64,000 nt of DNA from the NCBI GenBank assembly GCA_015039465.1, contig MU130702.1, positions 270,861 through 334,860 of the forward strand, given 5' to 3'. The translations under genes and the position numbers were made by a program. This document shows, one piece after another, positions 1 to 12,661 of the stretch. This DNA is from Phlegmacium glaucopus. Taxonomy: Eukaryota > Basidiomycota > Agaricomycetes > Agaricales > Cortinariaceae. How positions within the stretch are numbered: the stretch's first letter is position 1; each line of letters begins with the position of its first letter. Below the pieces are notes generated by a model. The model was given only the letters and a program-made list of their open reading frames with translations, was not told where the DNA came from and ran no database searches.

Positions 1-33
1 CCTCAGTTGACACGTTCTGTGAATCAACTGAGG
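1..33. repeat. short inverted repeat at window edge
   Basis: The 10-base arm at positions 1-10 (CCTCAGTTGA) is matched exactly in inverted orientation at 24-33, around a 13-base loop. It could be a hairpin or the end of a larger palindromic element cut by the window edge. It may equally be chance, and no function is assigned. Confidence 0.4.
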
Positions 34-315
34 GAAAGAAAGAATAACGGGAAAAATGAGAATATATACTCAGGCTGGGTATCCATTGGTATCAGCGGAA
101 GTAGCACTCGACTCGCACGTGCTAACACCACATGACGAGCATATATCATTACAATGCGCAGAATATCTATGTCGCCCTTAGATCGAATCTGGGGTGTCAA
201 CTGAGATTACAGATTGACTGGGTGTGACGGGTGTGACACTCCGTGACAGAGTAACAACAACTTGAACAAATAACGCGATCACGACGTTTTAAGTGGACTT
301 GAATCCAACAGCCAG
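34..315. other. intergenic, 5' of Sfi1-like gene
   Basis: No supported gene. Around 219-250 there is a short run of near-repeats built on GGTGTGAC and CGTGACAGAG. The segment probably holds the promoter and 5' UTR of the downstream plus-strand gene. Confidence 0.4.
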
Positions 316-3300
316 ATGCGCCATTTCAACCCAACACGCGCATCTTCTCCAGTCAAATCCCCTTCTTCGACTGCTACGGCTACATTATCAAACAGCCATG
401 GCGTCATTGCCCCAGAGCTTCTGCATCTCTCCTCGGAAGATGTTAATATCCTCGATGCTATCATTGGACGAGCTGGTCACTCAGCGACTACATTTTTTAC
501 CGTGTTCAAGGCGTACTCTGACGTCTTAAGAGAACGAGGCTTGCATCCTCAGGAGGTCATATATTACGGAAAGTTGTTGAAACTTGGGACCTTGAAGGGC
601 AAGAACTGGGGTGAAAAATGGAAAACGGTTAAGGCTCAAATGGATTCTGTAAGTCAGATTGAATCGCACATTGAGATGATGTATATGTTGACGCCTATGC
701 TAGCAATATTCCGTTGCACCAAACTGCCAAACCCTCAAGTCTGTCACCGACGACCTTGAATCCCGACGATCTGATACCCCGGTTGCTCCTGAACATAGTG
801 ATCACATTTCTGACGATGATAATTCTCAAATATCTCCTTTGTCATCTCGCCTGGCTATGATGCAACTTTCGGCACACACCCATGTGGCAAACCGCAAGCC
901 ACTAGTTAAGCAACTCGAATTACGAACCAAAACTTCAAAAGATTCTGATTTCTCGATTGCTTCCCCGACACGAGCAGATAAACCGGTGCCTTTTTCTCTC
1001 ACCTCGGATATTGACAGCCAGGGTCGAATATCTCCTATGCCACCATCATATAAGTCTACGCCCTTCCCGTCTGTCTTGCCCATCGCGCAAGGGATCCGAA
1101 AAACAGAACCAAGTCGGCCAAATCTATCCCATAAACTGGTATTACCCATTAGACAAGCTGCTAGTCAACCCAAAGATAGGAAGAATTTGGATGACGCGTG
1201 GAAAAATATCAAAATGGAACAAGACGAGCAATATGCCGATAGATTTCGAAATGATATGCTCCTGACACGATGTTGGGAAGTATGGCGACAAGGCTTCCAA
1301 TGGATCACGGTGAGTATCCTGGTGATATAACGAAAGGTGCCAAATTTGACAATCCTCGTAGACTACTCATCAGCAGATTGGTGAGGCCCGAGACAGGTTG
1401 TTGCTTAGACTGTTTCTACAACGTTGGCAGAGTAAGCTTGCCTCTCGCCGACAATCCCAGAACCAGCAATTCGTTGAATTCAGTAAACGTTATCTCAAAG
1501 CTTCATTCAGAGTGTGGCAAGCCAAATTGAAACAGAAACGACAAGTAGCATGGCGAAGCGAGATGAGGAAAAAGATGAAGTTTATCAAGAGCAAGTTGGA
1601 ACTCAAGGTCAAGAAGGATGCCTGGGCGAAGTGGCGACAACTACAATTATCGCATCGGGCAGATAAACATTATCAACTATGTTTATTGGTTCGCCTTTTT
1701 GCTCGATGGAAGACGAAACTAAGACAGGTCTATGAGATGACTGACGTCGCTAACGAGTATGCCAGTCATTTGGATCTCAAAGTTGCCGATAAGTGCTGGG
1801 ATTACTGGAAGAAGGCAGCCGTTTTGCGACATCGGGAGCTGGTCATGATCCAACGTGTCAATTGGAGAATCGTGGTAAATGCATTTGATAAGTGGAAGCA
1901 ACGCAGGTGAATGCTATGGAAGCCATACTTCTACTGTATATTGATGAGATTGACAGGGACGATGAGAAACTTGCTGATAATTATCACGATAGAAATATCT
2001 TGAAGCACACTATTACATGCTGGAAGGCTGCCTTGGAAAGGTTGAGGGTACGCAATATACTGAAGTTTTCCTATTGCTTGCTGACGATTTGTAGAGCAAG
2101 GATAGACGGGCAGTGAAATATCTCGCTCGCCAAGACCATTTCTTGATCTGTGCTGTCCTCCGTGTATGGAGGGCCCGTATGCGTGGTAGGCGATTGGAAC
2201 AATTTAGAACCTCTCAAATTGTGAAAAATGCATGGTCCATTTGGAAAAAGCAGTGTCAACATCGTCAAGCGCAATCAAGTACTCGAATTGTTTCACGCTT
2301 GAGCTTCGCAATCAACTGACTCGTTCGTCCAACTTTTAGATCAAGCTTTGAGTTTCGTCGCGCGGTCTGATTCTCAAATGGCCTCAAGAATGGTCCAGAG
2401 ATGGTATCAAGTTCTCGGTAGTCATCAGAACGCCACCGCTTTTGCAGTCAACTACGACGAAACACAATTACGTGCTAAAGCACTTCTGATCTGGCGCCTT
2501 CAGTTTCGTTCAAATCTTCAATCTCTTAAAGTGGCTCGTTGGGCAGACAGATTTTTCGCCACCCGCAGAGCTTGGAGATTATGGCTCGAGAAAATGGATG
2601 AAAGAAAGCGGCTGGAGCGTTTCGAGGCGTGGAATATCGCAAGAGTTCGGAAGGCATTCAATGGTAAATATCATGCATGGGCCGTGGCATAGACTAACCA
2701 TCATTTTTCTATAGCTTGGCGACTCCGGACCAGGAAGGAGCAATATTTAAGACGTTGTGAAAACATAATGAAAGATCTCGTTGAGAAGGTAATAACTACC
2801 ATAATCACAATATGGAGCATTGACCTAGTCCTCGTAGCGAACCATGACTGCCACCTTGACACATTGGATGAACCGTGTTATAGAAATTAAATCTCAGGAA
2901 CTGGATGTGGGCCAATATTATGCCCTCTCTGTTCAACGGATTGCATTCCAGAAGTGGAAGGCATGCCAACGTCAGCATGTCGAGGAAACTAGTTTGCTCG
3001 AAAATCATCTGCTAGTGAAACGCGAAGGTTCATTCCGTCCGTCGTGCCTAAAAGTAATCACTGACCTTCTATAAAGATACTCTCCGCCGGGCTTTCCATC
3101 GATGGTTGGCCGCGAAGCGTGCTCTAGAACATCGACGTCAGACTTATCAGCGTAAGGAGGCTCTGCTTCGTCGCACAATAATAATTACTGCTTGGGAAAG
3201 ATGGCGAGAAAGGTTTATGGAGGAAAAATTGCAGCCTCTGGTGCGTAACTTTCTTGAATGGCTGATTTCCAGCGCAAACTTTGTTATAGGAATACCAAGT

Positions 3301-4142
3301 CATCTTAGAAAATCAGAGGAACATGGTCTCTCGTATTTTTGAGCGCTGGTTGTCCAAGACAACAGTAGGTTATTTTTTTGAAGTATTGTACCGCTTGTTC
3401 TGACATCAGAATCGCAGTCATTGCCTGCTGTGCAGTTCAATTCAAAGCATATCAAGGAAAAATTCTTCAAACGCTGGCGAGACGCTATGCCCAATGCTTT
3501 ACGAGAAAGGAAAGCCCGTGAGACGGACAGACAGTTTACCCTAGGTGGGGAACACGCCTGCTTGTATGCGATGATCACTGACCGACCTTTCGTCCCTCAC
3601 AGTCAGGTATTTTGAAATATGGATTAAAACATATCAAGCGAAGACTATCCGCAAAGCTGTAGCGTAAGTGGCCAATATGAAAAAAAAGTTCTTAATGCTA
3701 ACGATTAAATACTAGGCGCGCAAAAAACCTCCGATTACCAACGGCCCCGTCTCAACAATACGTAACATCGAGCTCACCATTCCTAAGCTCTCAGAACCTA
3801 CTGCCACGGAGAAGTGCGCGAGCTATAGAAAGTGATGACGATGGCGTTCCTGAAAAACCATTAAATGCATCAGGCCACTCCAGAACTTCGTTGATTGTCA
3901 GGCCGCCGATCACAGGCCGGAGACGTTGGCCTGATAAGAGTCCTTCTCGATCTGAATATGCACCATCCGCCACTCGCCAAGCAAGTCCAGTCCGATCCAT
4001 CGTTTCCTTGTCGAACAGGAGGTCAAGAAGTCCAGCTTCGTTGAAAGGCCCTAGTTCTGTGGCTTCGGGTGGGATCGAAGGCGGCAAACTTTGGATGGCT
4101 TTGAAGGAAGTCGGCCTTTCCAGGCAAGCAAGAAATTCATGA
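316..4142 (+). CDS. SFI1: Sfi1-like spindle pole body / centrin-binding repeat protein
   Basis: A multi-exon gene whose product is dominated by tandem Sfi1 repeats, which are helices carrying a regularly spaced Trp. Examples in order are CWEVWRQGF, LFLQRWQSKL, SFRVWQAKL, AWAKWRQLQL, LFARWKTKL, CWDYWKKA, AFDKWKQR, TCWKAAL, VLRVWRARM, AWSIWKKQC, MVQRWYQVL, LLIWRLQF, AWRLWLEKM, AFQKWKAC, AWERWRERF and FFKRWRDAM. In the Sfi1 family each such helix binds one centrin/Cdc31, and the array forms the half-bridge filament of the spindle pole body. The N-terminal ~150 residues contain a conserved non-repeat segment, followed by a Ser/Thr/Pro-rich linker. The C-terminus is also low-complexity and basic. 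Introns recur about every 200-400 bp. One is clear at about 1311-1360, joining QWIT to TTHQQIGEARD. The family call is firm. The exact exon set in the 3' third is less certain. Confidence 0.85.
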
Positions 4143-4723
4143 ACATTTAGTATATAAATTATTATGTTATTTATTGTCGTGTTGCCGCATTGTCCTCGCA
4201 TATATTCTTCTATCATTTCATATGTATTTCTATTCATGCAATCTATGATATCATGCATCAAACCAGAGCCACAGGCTGTATTAAAAGGAAGTTCTCGCGC
4301 ACTATCATGAATTGCGATAATATTGCCACCCCACCCAGTTTGCGATAACGAAGTATGAGGTAGTGGGTATAAGGAGCAAAGCAAAGTATTTGTAGAAAGT
4401 GTCTTTCGCTAGGATATCAAAGATCTATGTATATGAAGTTAGAAAGGGGGGACTGTAATTGGACCAGTGAGCATACCAATAAGCCAGTAAGAGGAAGAAA
4501 AGGACTGAGAAGGACTGCATAGCTGGCTATCACGAAGAATAGGACGGAGGAAATGATGATGACCTGTCCTGTACTGGTAGTAAGCATGAAAAGGTTGGTT
4601 AACTGCACTGACCCTGGGAAATAAGATATTACGTAAACTAAGTAGAGCACTTACTACCGCTTACTCTGGCACTTGACTTACATACCACAACGTTTGATCA
4701 GAAACACCCATCTCGTCGTCGCT
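4143..4723. other. intergenic, no gene seen
   Basis: About 580 bp between the Sfi1-like gene and a small coiled-coil gene. It is AT-rich with no convincing reading frame. It presumably contains the 3' UTR of the first gene and the promoter of the second. Confidence 0.45.
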
Positions 4724-5183
4724 ATGCGCTCTGCAGAAAGCCCTATACTAGGGAAAGATGAACAGACTGGGTCTGTCGATTCTATTGTGTTCTGCTAGGT
4801 GTCCAAGGAGGGTTCATCTGATAATGGCCGTTCAGAGTCCACTCCATAATAACAGAAGCTCAGGATGTTGAACGTGTTGGCCCAATAGTTCTTCCCGAAA
4901 TACCCACCGATGATCTGAGTTTTGACCTATCCTCTGTCATTGGTTCTCCAAGTCCAGAGTAAGGACTCACATCAATGTAGGCTAACCTGATCTCATTTAT
5001 TTGGTATTTGGCAGACAGGAGAAGATACAAAAACGAGCATCAAATGTTATGAAACTCGCGCAGGAGAACGAGAAGCTCAAAGCAGAACTAAAAGCCATGA
5101 CCGATCGACTGGAAGCTGCTGAGCGCCGCCGAGAGAAACTTGCAAAGAAGGAGCAGAAGATCATGGAGGAACCGTCATCATAA
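4724..5183 (+). CDS. small coiled-coil protein, unknown function
   Basis: The last exon, after an acceptor at about 5020, encodes a highly charged heptad-type helix (QEKIQKRASNVMKLAQENEK and onward) ending in EEPSS. The preceding exon, about 4838-4951, encodes an acidic Pro/Ser stretch with LPEIPTDDLSFDLSSVIG and joins in phase across an intron starting at GTAAGG (about 4952). The first exon is uncertain. An ATG at 4724 with donor GG|GTCTGTCG (about 4771) and an acceptor near 4837 keeps the frame open. The product would be about 110 residues with a leucine-rich C-terminal coiled coil resembling a bZIP zipper, but no clear basic DNA-binding motif is visible. No family is recognised. Confidence 0.55.
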
Positions 5184-5416
5184 CTATACGACGATACTTA
5201 GTTTTGGATGGACCAAGCATTGAAGCAAATATTACTTTGAGGTTCTTTAAAGATCACGTGATTTTTGAACGAAGATTAGATCGCATCATTGGTGTGCTCC
5301 TGGCTCCACTAAGGGTCAATAAATACCTAGTTACAACCTTCACACCAAGTACCAAATCCCTTTCTCCTCCGTTCACTGAACCCAGGCTCACTTTCTCTCC
5401 TTAGTAAACCACCACC

Positions 5417-7171
5417 ATGTCCACTCATAAAATTATAGAAAGACGAGGTTCCGACCGTCGAAGTTCGGGGACCTCATCTCGTCGCCCATCTATCGATCCT
5501 TCAAGGCTTATAGCCATGGATAAGTAAACCATTTTCCTCCTCAATTCATCGCACAATTCATTTATTTATTTATTCGCGCAGGGTGTCCCACGTCGGTGGA
5601 TCAGATGATTTCAACGTCGTCTTTATCGGTGCTGGGAACATCATGTTTGGTATCAAAAAATCATCATTTATTACTTCCGATCTTGTATCTGATTTCTGCC
5701 TTGATTTCAGGATCTGATGAAGGGCCGTGGAACCACTCCTTCCGTTTCGAACAGTAAATTTCCTACTAGCTCCTGAAAAAAAAATCCTAATAACTTACAT
5801 GTCACTGAATGCAGTAAACTTGGTCGACGTCTCAAGGTTGTAGCCCTCATAGATCCCGCCGTGGAACGTGCCACAGCAGTCCTTCAAAAGAAATGTGACT
5901 CTTTCGTGGTGTCTGCGTATCAGAACACCCGCGTCTTCAAAACATTTGAGGATTTTGTCAAAAACATGTCCCAACGTGATCGCCCTCGCGCTATCATTGT
6001 TGGAAGCCCACCTATGTTCCGTGGATCGACAAAACCTGGGCGGGACATTGAACTCCAGATTCTCAAGCATTTTCCGGGCGTAGCTATGTTCATAGAAAAG
6101 CCTATCGCCACTGGTTCTGAAGACGAGATCGCCGATGGTTACACAATTGCCAAAATGATTGACGATTCCAAAACCATATGCTCTGTTGGGTGAGAACTAT
6201 GCTTATCTTCCCCCCCCAAGTTTCATATCTTATGTGGCTTTCCAGTTACATGCTCCGATACTTGAAAGCTGTTCAGATGATGAAACAGATCCTAGACGAG
6301 AATGGTCTCACCGTTATGAGCACCATCGCTCGATATGCGTGTGCATACGAATCAATTTCTAAACCAGATTGGTGGGACAAATCTAAAAGGTAAAAAATCA
6401 AGCGCACCTTTTTTTTTTGGCTACTGATTCTATCTGACTATTATTTCTACAGCGCAGGACCGGTCATCGAACAGGGAACTCATTTCTGTGATTTATCGCG
6501 ATACTTTGGGGGAGATGTGGACATCAAGTCCGTTCAAGCCCATTCTCTGGAATGGAATGAGAATGCAGGACAACTTTCCAAAATGACTATTGACGAAGCC
6601 AAAATCCCTCCTGAAAATCGTATACCTCGTGTAACTGCGGCTACTTGGTACGATAATCTGTTTCTGTTGTGGAGTCGACTCTAATGACATGCTGCCAACA
6701 CTTAGGAAGTATGATAGTGGAGCCGTGGGAAGCTTTACCCATGTCGTTGCTCTTCAAGGACGAGATTATAGCTGTGAATTTGAAGTCTATGCGGATGGAT
6801 ACTGTTTGAAGTGTGTCTCTGCATTTTCTGAGCATTCATTCCATTAATTAGGCTGATGCGATATCTAGGCTTGTTAACCCCTACGTTCAGCCTGTGCTTT
6901 ATATTCGGAAGCCAGGAGACGACAATGAGACGACTATCAGATTCGGAGATGATGACCCCTTCTTCTCGGAGGTCTCTAATCTGATCGACATTATCGAGGA
7001 CATCGAAGAAGATCCTGAAGCTGCCCAAATATTGAGCACTTACGAAGGTTCGTTCCTTACTTCGCCGCCGAGTATTCAGTTTTGATGATCTTTTTAGATG
7101 CTGTCCGGACGTATGAGTTCACATGGGCTATACGTCGTGCAAGTGAGCGTTCTCGTGCAGAAAGCCGTTAA
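5417..7171 (+). CDS. Gfo/Idh/MocA-family NAD(P)-dependent oxidoreductase
   Basis: After a Ser/Arg-rich N-terminus, the second exon reads DFNVVFIGAGNIMFG, the glycine-rich nucleotide-binding turn of a Rossmann fold. Next comes KVVALIDPAVERA, where the acidic residue after the second strand binds the cosubstrate ribose. The family's EKP signature is present as MFIEKPIATG. The C-terminal alpha/beta domain includes GPVIEQGTHFCDLSRYFGG, which carries the conserved His/Asp catalytic-region motif. Introns are short; one at about 6190-6245 joins CSVG to YMLRYLK. The last exon ends EFTWAIRRASERSRAESR. The substrate cannot be told from sequence. Family members oxidise or reduce sugars, inositols or related carbonyl compounds, or act as Gal80-like sensors. 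The upstream gene is only about 230 bp away on the same strand. Confidence 0.85.
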
Positions 7172-7452
7172 TCAAGTGTCGAATCCGCAAGCGCTGGGGT
7201 TTAGCCGCTTGTCATTATCTTGTTTCCATTTACGTAAATACTCTTGTGAACGTTCTGGCTGAGCAGACTAAAAAAGGACATGTTAGTTACCATTGTATGT
7301 ATCTAGTAAACAATATGGAACTAAGTTTTTCTTGTAAACCCAATGGCCAGTCAACAGTTGAAAAGATTGAGTTGGTCACGGACAATTATACAGTACATTT
7401 GAGAGAAGTGTATACAAAATATGTGATACCGATACTTGTGCCAGTAGACAAT

Positions 7453-8325
7453 TTATGTCATGCTTTCTGGACCTGTACTATCAGATGATTCAGATCTTTG
7501 TTGCTGTGACTCGTCCTCCTGGCTTTGCGAAGCATTCGAGGCTTCTACTCTCGCCGCTCTTCCTCTTCCTCGTCGTTCAAGTTTGTTCCACTCTTCCTCA
7601 AGGTGTTTTTTCAGAAGGGGAATGTTCTTCATTTCAGCATTGCAATGAAAACATATAAGTGGTTCTTTCAAGATTGGTTCATATTTTCTCGGCTTGAGTG
7701 CCTTGACCTATCAGAAAATGAGCCAGATCGAATAGTTCTATTAGTAGGGGGGCCAGACTCACTGTATTTGAGAAGAATGTAGTTTCTGCATCGAACCATT
7801 CAAGGACATCTTCTATGGGCAAGAAAAATCCAAGCTTTGGATGGAAAGAATTATAATGCTTTTTATTCTTCATTTTCTCAGACAGAAGATCTGCAGAAAG
7901 GACGTGGAGATGAAGATGTCTGGGCCACAGCTCGTTCGTCATGGCGTTCAAATAATAACTGGGACAGATACGTACTCCATCGAGGGTGCACCATGAAATC
8001 CAATCCATACATCCCACTTGAACCCATATCGACCAACCATTTCCTCTAATATCTCCTTTTTCACGACTTGAGCGTCTTCCCAAAGACTGGTGATCACCTC
8101 CTTTGCTTTAACTTTGTCACCACTCAGCAAAGCCCCCAGATTAGCCAAGACAGAGGAATCTAAATCAGGTTTTTGGATGCGAGGGAGGATAAGAAAGTGG
8201 AAAATGGACTTTGGATAGGCATCGAAAATAGTGAGATTTCTCGAAGAATGCTTGAATAAAATCGAATCTGGTAGAGATTCTGGAGCCTTTCGAGCATACG
8301 TCCGAAGAATTGTTAGATTCGACAT
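7453..8325 (-). CDS. HNT3: aprataxin-like DNA adenylate hydrolase (HIT + C2HE zinc finger)
   Basis: The product starts MSNLTILRTYARK. It contains a HIT-type domain with the catalytic histidine triad HLHLHVLSADL, followed by FHPKLGFFLPIEDVLEWF. The C-terminal exon has a C2HE finger, LICFHCNAEMKNIPLLKKHL, ending EEEW. This arrangement is diagnostic of aprataxin/Hnt3, which removes AMP from abortive 5'-adenylated DNA ends left by ligases in the nucleus. The tail is acidic and Ser/Gln-rich (SQSQEDESQQQRSESSDS). No FHA domain is present, as expected for fungal Hnt3. An intron separates the HIT half (YGFKWDVWIGFH) from the histidine-triad half. The start was chosen at 8325 because an in-frame upstream extension adds a sequence unlike the family. 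Confidence 0.9.
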
Positions 8326-8489
8326 GATGCGCCCACAACTGGATATATAGACTTGCAATTCACATACAAAGATCCGCTGTCAGAACTTTACATAAGATGA
8401 TCGTGTTTTATACATATGTAACTTATACAACTACCCGGACGTATGAAAGAATACAAGTAATACTTGTTGATATCATTTAAGGTGTGTCG

Positions 8490-11400
8490 TTATTCTATCC
8501 TCAATATGTTCCTAAGATTTTCAGAAAGTTCCAGTACAGAAAGGTCCGTAGCAGGAGTAGATCTTCGACGAAGGACATTCGTAGAGTTGAAAGTGACATG
8601 TTCTGCTTTCCGTCGGTCGATGTCTGCAACTATCTGCGAAAAAGATAGGAACAGCACTTCTGCTTGTGCCAAAGTAGTATCAAGTTCGATCGTCATGCTA
8701 AGCTCGTTGCAGTACTAAAGAGATAAACGTTAGTATTTTTCGTCCAACCGTTTTAGAATTTCAGGGAGAATTGCCTTTAGGATTTCGTCAAACTGTAAAG
8801 ATGTTCTTGAGTGAAAAGGAAGAGGGAGAGAGAGAAAGAGAGAGAGAACGAACTTCCACAAGATATCGGAGTATCATATCTCGATGAGACTCAAGCACGG
8901 CAAGGGCCACAAAAAGCACAAAGTCACGAGTGTAATAGTCGGTCCATAGGACCTCCCATAGCCGTAGGACATCATCGAATGGGAATTCTCTTTTGAATGA
9001 GATCAATACCCAACTGAACATAGTATGATGAGATGATTACTTATGCAAAAACTGAAACATAAGGCTTACCGAAAGCAAAAGAAAAGATTCAATCCGTCAA
9101 CTTTTTCTGAAGTGAAAGTTGATGTTAGTGTACATGGCCCTTTCGACGGATGTGCCCTACCTAGATGCCTGAACAGCTCTGGGTCCATTATTTCAATCAG
9201 TTGTTGCAAAGTTGTTAGTTGTTTCTGCATGCCACTCTGATCTCGCAAAAAATTCTGTTTCTAAACGTCAATTAGCACGCGGGTCCCTCTTGAAAAGTAT
9301 CCAATTTACCATCCGATGCATGACTTCAGCGAAACACCAAAACGTCATTTCCTCGTCGCCCCCCATTACGACGTAAAGAGGTGCACAGAGGTCAGACATC
9401 CCCTGGACGTAGCCTAGATTGAATCAGGTGAACTGAGACCAAGTGCTATGCTTACAGAACCATAAGACATACCCAATTCCTTCTCGTAGAAATTATACGT
9501 GAGCAGGATTCCGGCCATCCGATCGATATGTTCATTAGTTGGCGACTGCGCTCCGATGTCGTTCATGGTGGGGGAGATAATGGAATAGTGCCTCTGACCA
9601 CCCTTTTCGTCGTCTAAGTCGGTAGAATGTATTTCTGCTGGAGCGGAAAACATAGGTTGATTCCTATCTGTACGGCGACAATCCACGTCAATGCGATGTC
9701 GTTCCTTGGAATAATCAAAACACATCTCATTAACTAGGAATCAGAAGACATACCTCTAAGACTTTGGTACTATCGAAGACCTCTGGCACGCCGCACCATT
9801 CGTCTTTCAAAGCCTGATATTGATTCCTACAAGTCTATTTAGAATGAGGGTAGGGATGCCAAAATAAACTTGCTTATACCGCTTCTGTTGCCACTCCACT
9901 TCCCGTTTTTCTGATGTGACATTCCATTGCCGAACACCGAGAATAAAAGGCCATATTTTCTGCCTCAAAGTGGCCTTTGAACTTACACCTCTTCGGAAAA
10001 CTTCTCGCCGCATCTCCTCCGCTGTGATCCTTGGACGCCCATCTGTACCAAACCAATTTTTCCAAGTTCTCTCATCTATAGGATTGGAAGGATCGCGTGA
10101 GGGCTTAGGCGTTGGAAGATTTGACGTTGAATGTAACAATTCAAAAATGCCCAACGATGAATCTTCTTCAGTCAAGCCAGACGAATATGAGGATAAAGCT
10201 TGGGCCTCCTTCCTTCGGGCGGATTCGCCTTGTTCGGCTACAATCCTTGCCCACCTCGCGAGGTAGACTCGGGCACTTTCGAATTCTCCAACACCTCCTT
10301 TCTCTACCCAACTCCCCCACTCCCATTCTCCGTTCGCATTGACAAGACTTCTTACAGGATCAGGAAGATGGGGTACAATTGGCTTTGCAAGAGGATGAGA
10401 CAGGATGTTTTGAGCAGCATGACGTGTTGCTCGAGTGATGTTTGAGAATGATTGAAGAAGGGCCATGCGAGCTTGGGATGAATTGGGAGGTGAAGACGGG
10501 CTTCCAAGAGAACGATGTAACACAGAAGTACGATTAGAAAGTGATTTGGAAGTACTTGGAGGTACTGAAATGGGTATAGGCCGTCGATGAGCAGGAACAG
10601 GTGAATGTGAATGAGCGAAGGATGACTGAGCTAAGATGTCGTCTACAGCGTCGTCTGAGAATATTTGCGTAGAATGGGCCTCAATATCGATCCGAGACGG
10701 GTCTATAAGAAATAGAGAAGGCTGCAACGTGGACCGTAGTAGATGCGCGTAATTTCGTAGCCGGGACATTAGGTCCTCGCCGCCCCAGGAGGTGATGGGT
10801 CTCGGAACATGCGAAGAACCTTCCAACGGTGGTGGTGGGTAGGGGGTCACATTTGGTCCCTGACCTTGAGACTTCGGACTTTGGAGCGTAAATGAGAATG
10901 ATTCATCATCGTGAAAGTGGAGTGTTGGCAACGTATCGCCATTTATCAGGTTAATCCCGATGGAACCGTCTTAGAAATTGTGCGTTAGAGACATGCTCGA
11001 CAGGTTTTGAAACAATAGCGATTAACTTACACCAAGACGAAAGGGAAGGGGGATGCACCATGAGAGAATATACGGATGTGAGAGGGACAGAGAACGCGTA
11101 GGATTCCGGACGTTGTCTTGGGAGATCAATGAAAACGATATCTGAGTCCAATACGACTATGATGTCAGTTCTTGTAGGGAAGATTTCAGGAGTAGTGCAT
11201 ACCATCGTCCTCCTCTGACACTGATTGCTCTTCAACCTTCACAAACTTATCCCATTCTTCTGCCCCTTTCTCATTGAGGAGAGTTTCTGGAATCCATGCG
11301 AGTAGATATATAGGATTGAATGCTTCCTAGATGTAAATTTGAAAGATGAAAGATGGCGGTGATATTACAGGGACTAACCCGTTTAACGAGGGCTACAAAT

Positions 11401-11546
11401 CCTGGAATGTTGTCTCTTGCATATGCAGTGGGATTAACATAGACCTTCGATTTGCTGTATATCAACCGATATTTATCGTCGTCCTCCGCAGCTTTACTCT
11501 TCGGCTCGCCTGCATCTGGAAGGTCTGAACGTCTGATTTCCACCAT
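8490..11546 (-). CDS. GYP7: Gyp7-type Rab GTPase-activating protein (TBC domain)
   Basis: The N-terminal exons encode the Gyp7-specific region (RLIYSKSKVYVNPTAYARDN, then AFNPIYLLAWIPETLLNEKG). A long Ser/Pro-rich linker follows. The TBC domain starts near RQKIWPFILGV and carries the arginine finger HRIDVDCRRTDR (IxxDxxR). The glutamine finger YVQGMSDLC is rebuilt across an intron at about 9415-9475. The C-terminus includes FPFDDVLRLWEVLWTD and ends LSENLRNILRIE. TBC proteins stimulate GTP hydrolysis by Rab GTPases using both fingers; Gyp7 acts on Ypt7/Rab7 in yeast. Both catalytic residues are present, so it should be active. A GA-rich microsatellite lies in one intron (about 8819-8846). The start at 11546 lies just upstream of the conserved block; a further 5' exon is possible. 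Confidence 0.88.
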
Positions 11547-11807
11547 AGAATCTGACTGTACAGTGGTTAGATGTCAATCAGACATAAATCCAAAGTCGAA
11601 TTAAGCCCACAGAAATGGTTGATAATGTACTGTCAATGGAAGAGGAGTAATAGTTGTATTCAACCATGAACACTTGACGACTTTAAATTCAGTGACTGCT
11701 GCCGCAGTACTACTGCGAGACGTTATATCACATGACCCAGAAATATGTCACTCGAGGTAAAGCAAATTGAAATATACGAGGACAGAGGTACATCAAGGGT
11801 TTTCTAA

Positions 11808-12236
11808 TTATTTTGAGTATGACCAGACATTGCGTAGAACTGAAATCAATATATGAGCTTCAGTAGAAATAATAAAGATGAAAAGGAAAAACTCACGCCC
11901 TGCCTTCGTCGCCAGTCGGTTGATAGAATCATCGCTCTCTCCTTGCGATCGAACTTGTCCACACAGTGCAAAGGTGGTGGAGGTGTTCAAGGCCCGGCCA
12001 TTCGCATCAACATCAACGATGCTAATTTGTACCGATGCATGGTCCTTCGAGGTAATCAATCGGTCTACAAATATGATATTAGACCATGATTTCTTTTGGT
12101 GTTATACTTTGGACACACTGGTTGCTGAACATTTGCGGGGAACATAAAGATCGACGAGAACACCCTGTAAAAAAAATGATAATGAATCCTCCACTGCTAG
12201 ATCTCCAAGCCCTAGACTCACTTGGTCGTTTTCCAT
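11808..12236 (-). CDS. RPS21: 40S ribosomal protein S21 (eS21)
   Basis: Four short exons give a complete small ribosomal protein: MENDQ, then [15 protein letters not shown], then [20 protein letters not shown] and onward through [24 protein letters not shown], and finally [10 protein letters not shown]. The RKCSATNR and [11 protein letters not shown] motifs and the total length of about 87 residues match the eS21 family, a body component of the small subunit needed for late pre-40S maturation. The very short first coding exon followed by introns is typical of fungal ribosomal protein genes. It is transcribed in the same direction as the Gyp7-like gene downstream, about 260 bp away. Confidence 0.95.
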
Positions 12237-12661
12237 TTTGACGTTAAGAGCTTTTTGCACAATGAAAGCAAAGATTGGAAGTTGAATGCGTGGGAGAATT
12301 GCTTATGAGAAACTGTACAGTATTTGGCCGGTCACGTGTACACTTTGTATGCATTGCACTCTCATAGGTGCTCAGCTAAGATTCCAATTGACAAGACAGT
12401 CAAATTTGTGATGTGGAACAAGTGAGCTGATTTCGTTAAATAATGCGATTTGCTCAATGTCGGGCGTGGTTCCGCTTCAAATAACAGGCCGCCGCCATAT
12501 TCATGAGATGTTCGTAACTGATTATAAACTGTGCACCAGTACCAGTACCAGCCAAATCCTGTACTAGTACATGGATTCCTTTCTTATTTGAATATTGAGT
12601 GCCAGACTCCATCATGAAACCCAATCTCCCTTGGTAATGGGGACTATCACAGGGAGTTATG
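12237..12661. other. intergenic, promoter side of RPS21
   Basis: No reading frame is supported. The first ~100 bp upstream of the RPS21 start should be its promoter and 5' leader. A CACGTG-containing hexamer (GGTCACGTGTAC, about 12331) is a plausible bHLH-type site, but this is inference only. Confidence 0.35.

Noticed and set aside
3791..4384. A 197-codon minus-strand reading frame opposite the Sfi1-like 3' end
   Set aside because: It is antisense to the Ser/Arg-rich C-terminus of the Sfi1-like gene, shows no family motif and crosses into intergenic DNA. It is explained as a shadow frame.
6680..6705. GCTGCCAACACTTAGG in an intron, resembling the MITE internal block
   Set aside because: Only about a dozen bases match, without neighbouring homology; treated as chance.
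8819..8846. GA-rich microsatellite as a regulatory element
   Set aside because: It lies in an intron of the Gyp7-like gene; simple repeats of this kind are common and nothing points to function.
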